This document shows positions 43,632 through 44,837 of a stretch of 44,837 nt of DNA, piece after piece. Under the pieces are notes generated by a model, which had not been told where the DNA came from, did no database searches, and saw nothing but the letters and a program-made list of their open reading frames with translations. This stretch comes from Lachnospiraceae bacterium (GTDB lineage: Bacteria > Bacillota > Clostridia > Lachnospirales > Lachnospiraceae), in assembly GCA_017619975.1 (NCBI GenBank), contig JAFZRH010000050.1, forward strand, positions 1-44,837. Reading direction: 5' to 3'. Position numbers and translations under genes: made by a program. Every line of letters begins with the position of its first letter. Position 1 is the first letter of the stretch.

Positions 43632-44572
43632 ATGAAATGACACCGATCCAGGCGCTGCCGGATATCAACGGCTGCCATGTGTTTATCAAACGGGAAGATC
43701 TTCTCCCGTTTTCTTTTGGCGGCAACAAAGTCCGGATCGCCGAGGCGTTTTTTGACGATATGGAACGGAAAGGCGGCAGCTGCATGGTCGGTTACGGCAA
43801 CGCCCGCTCCAACTTAAGCCGGGCGCTGTCCGCAATGGCACGCGCCAGAAACGTGCCCTGCCGTATTATCTCGCCGGATGATGAGGACGGCAGCCGGACG
43901 GAAACTTTCAACAGCCGTCTGGTGCGCGCTGCCGGCGCCGGGATCGCGTCCTGCCCGAAAACGCGGGTGAAGGAAACGGTGGAAGCCGTGCTGGCGGAAT
44001 GCCGGGCGGAAGGTCTTGTACCGTATTATATATACGGAGATTCGGACGGACGCGGCAATGAAGCCGTACCGTCGGAAGCTTACGTGAAGACGGCTGCGGA
44101 AATCGCGGCGCAGGAGAAAGGGCTGGGGCTGAAGTTTGACCGAATCTATCTGGCCCTGGGAACAGGAATGACCCAGGCGGGACTGATGCTCGGTGCAGCC
44201 CTTCTGGAACGTTCGTGGGAGATTATCGGGATCAGTATCGCACGTCCGGCGGACCGCTGCCGGACCGTGCTGCGGGAACGGATGGAGGCATATCTGCGCG
44301 AAAAGGGACTTCCGGTGCAGTGCCTGCCGGAACCGCTTGTCCGGGACGCGTATCTTCTGGGCGGTTACGGAAAGTGGAATGAAGCGGTCGCAGAAACGAT
44401 CCGGGAAATGTACGGCGGTTTCGGGATCCCGCTTGATCCGACTTACAGCGGAAAAGCCTTTTGGGGCATGCGGCAGGATCTGGAACAAGACGCGCCGCCC
44501 GGCGGAAACATCCTCTTTTTGCATACCGGCGGCGGTCCGCTGTTTTTCGATTTTTTACAGAGTGCCCTGTAA
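43628..44572 (+). CDS. PLP enzyme of the D-cysteine desulfhydrase/ACC deaminase family
   Basis: A 314-residue fold-type II PLP enzyme. The PLP lysine is Lys34 in FGGNKVRIAE, after the family signature HVFIKREDLLPFSFGG. The substrate-binding GYGNARSNLSRALSAMA and the phosphate-binding glycine-rich loop LALGTGMTQAGLMLG are present. Family members deaminate D-cysteine, ACC or related amino acids. Pairing with an ATP-grasp gene suggests making or using a non-standard (for example D- or diamino) acid, but the real substrate is unknown. The start ATG 43628 overlaps the stop of the ligase gene. Confidence 0.85.
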   Translation: MNEMTPIQALPDINGCHVFIKREDLLPFSFGGNKVRIAEAFFDDMERKGGSCMVGYGNARSNLSRALSAMARARNVPCRIISPDDEDGSRTETFNSRLVRAAGAGIASCPKTRVKETVEAVLAECRAEGLVPYYIYGDSDGRGNEAVPSEAYVKTAAEIAAQEKGLGLKFDRIYLALGTGMTQAGLMLGAALLERSWEIIGISIARPADRCRTVLRERMEAYLREKGLPVQCLPEPLVRDAYLLGGYGKWNEAVAETIREMYGGFGIPLDPTYSGKAFWGMRQDLEQDAPPGGNILFLHTGGGPLFFDFLQSAL

Positions 44573-44682
44573 ATACAGGAGATGACAGAAGCATTTCAGA
44601 CGTTTTCTGCCAGCGTATTCCCGGAGGACGGGCCATCCGTAACTTTGCTGTCAAAACAGCTGATCGGAATTCTGCTCTCTTA

Positions 44683-44744
44683 TCAAAAAATATTTCAAAA
44701 AATACAAAAAAACAGTTGACAAGAGAAAGCGGCTGTGGTAGATT
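44683..44744 (+). promoter_or_regulatory. Strong promoter, probably of an rRNA operon
   Basis: An A-tract-rich UP-like element (44683-44713) is followed by TTGACA (44716-44721), 17 bases, and an extended -10 TGG-TAGATT with the hexamer at 44739-44744. The combination of UP element, perfect -35 and extended -10 is what rRNA promoters look like. Confidence 0.65.
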
Positions 44745-44837
44745 AACGAATGCGCCGCTCAAGACGGCGTGCGCACCTTGACAATTAAATGATGCATTCC
44801 AACCCTGAAAATTCCTTTAAAACAGCGGTAAGAGGGA
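44745..44837 (+). promoter_or_regulatory. Probable pre-rRNA leader with boxA-like site
   Basis: After the promoter come a short GC hairpin (GCGCCG/CGGCGT, about 44752-44769) and GCACCTTGACAATTAAAT, which closely resembles the boxA antitermination stretch before bacterial 16S genes (TGCTCTTTAACAATT in E. coli). The 16S gene itself is not in the window. Confidence 0.5.

Noticed and set aside
44582-44719. 45-residue frame after the PLP enzyme
   Set aside because: Its only ribosome-like bases touch the ATG, and its end runs into the predicted rRNA promoter.

Overview
The window looks like a moderately GC-rich Gram-positive of the class Clostridia (Lachnospiraceae-like; the family is an inference). 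Supporting signs are strong AGGAGG ribosome sites, AddAB instead of RecBCD, a class B sortase, a large-type SRP RNA directly before dnaX-ybaB-recR as in Bacillus, and a Gram-positive Tad pilus locus with Flp1-like pilin, DUF5702 and DUF6382 genes. No phage, insertion sequence, CRISPR array or tRNA was seen.

Layout. 1-8670: the end of lepA, then hemW, addB and addA in one direction. 8747-9826: a class B sortase with its own promoter and terminator. 9827-10217: an AT-rich gap with a promoter. 10218-20138: one 9.9 kb gene for a secreted 3306-residue subtilisin-family protease carrying dockerin, Big2, cleaved-adhesin-like and cohesin-like segments, but no visible sortase signal. 20139-21725: a compact accessory module with a 28-residue peptide gene under a promoter full of palindromes, a TraX-family membrane protein on the minus strand, and a small PqqD-family protein. 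21755-24800 (minus): a PrsW-like membrane protease, a single-pass membrane protein and glycogen branching enzyme.

25043-32856 is a complete-looking Tad/type IVb pilus operon: tadZ, tadA, tadB, tadC, Flp-like pilin, a DUF5702 protein, a TadE-like protein with two Cys-rich modules, a prepilin peptidase, a small overlapping TadE-like protein and a DUF6382 protein. 32897-36860: threonylcarbamoyl-AMP synthase (with an almost leaderless mRNA), dCMP deaminase and a large exported protein of unknown function. 36908-37158 is the SRP RNA, followed by dnaX, ybaB and recR, then a 929-residue TPR-like protein with eleven perfect-length 14-residue repeats. 42597-44572: an ATP-grasp enzyme overlapping a PLP enzyme of the D-cysteine desulfhydrase/ACC deaminase family. 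The last 150 bases look like a strong rRNA promoter and boxA-type leader, so a 16S gene probably begins just past the edge.

The best candidate for something undescribed is the 20.2-21.7 kb module. A tiny leader-like peptide sits 1 kb from a stand-alone PqqD-type peptide-recognition protein, next to a giant exported protease, and is driven by a promoter with three consecutive perfect palindromes. A functional link among these parts is inferred from position only.
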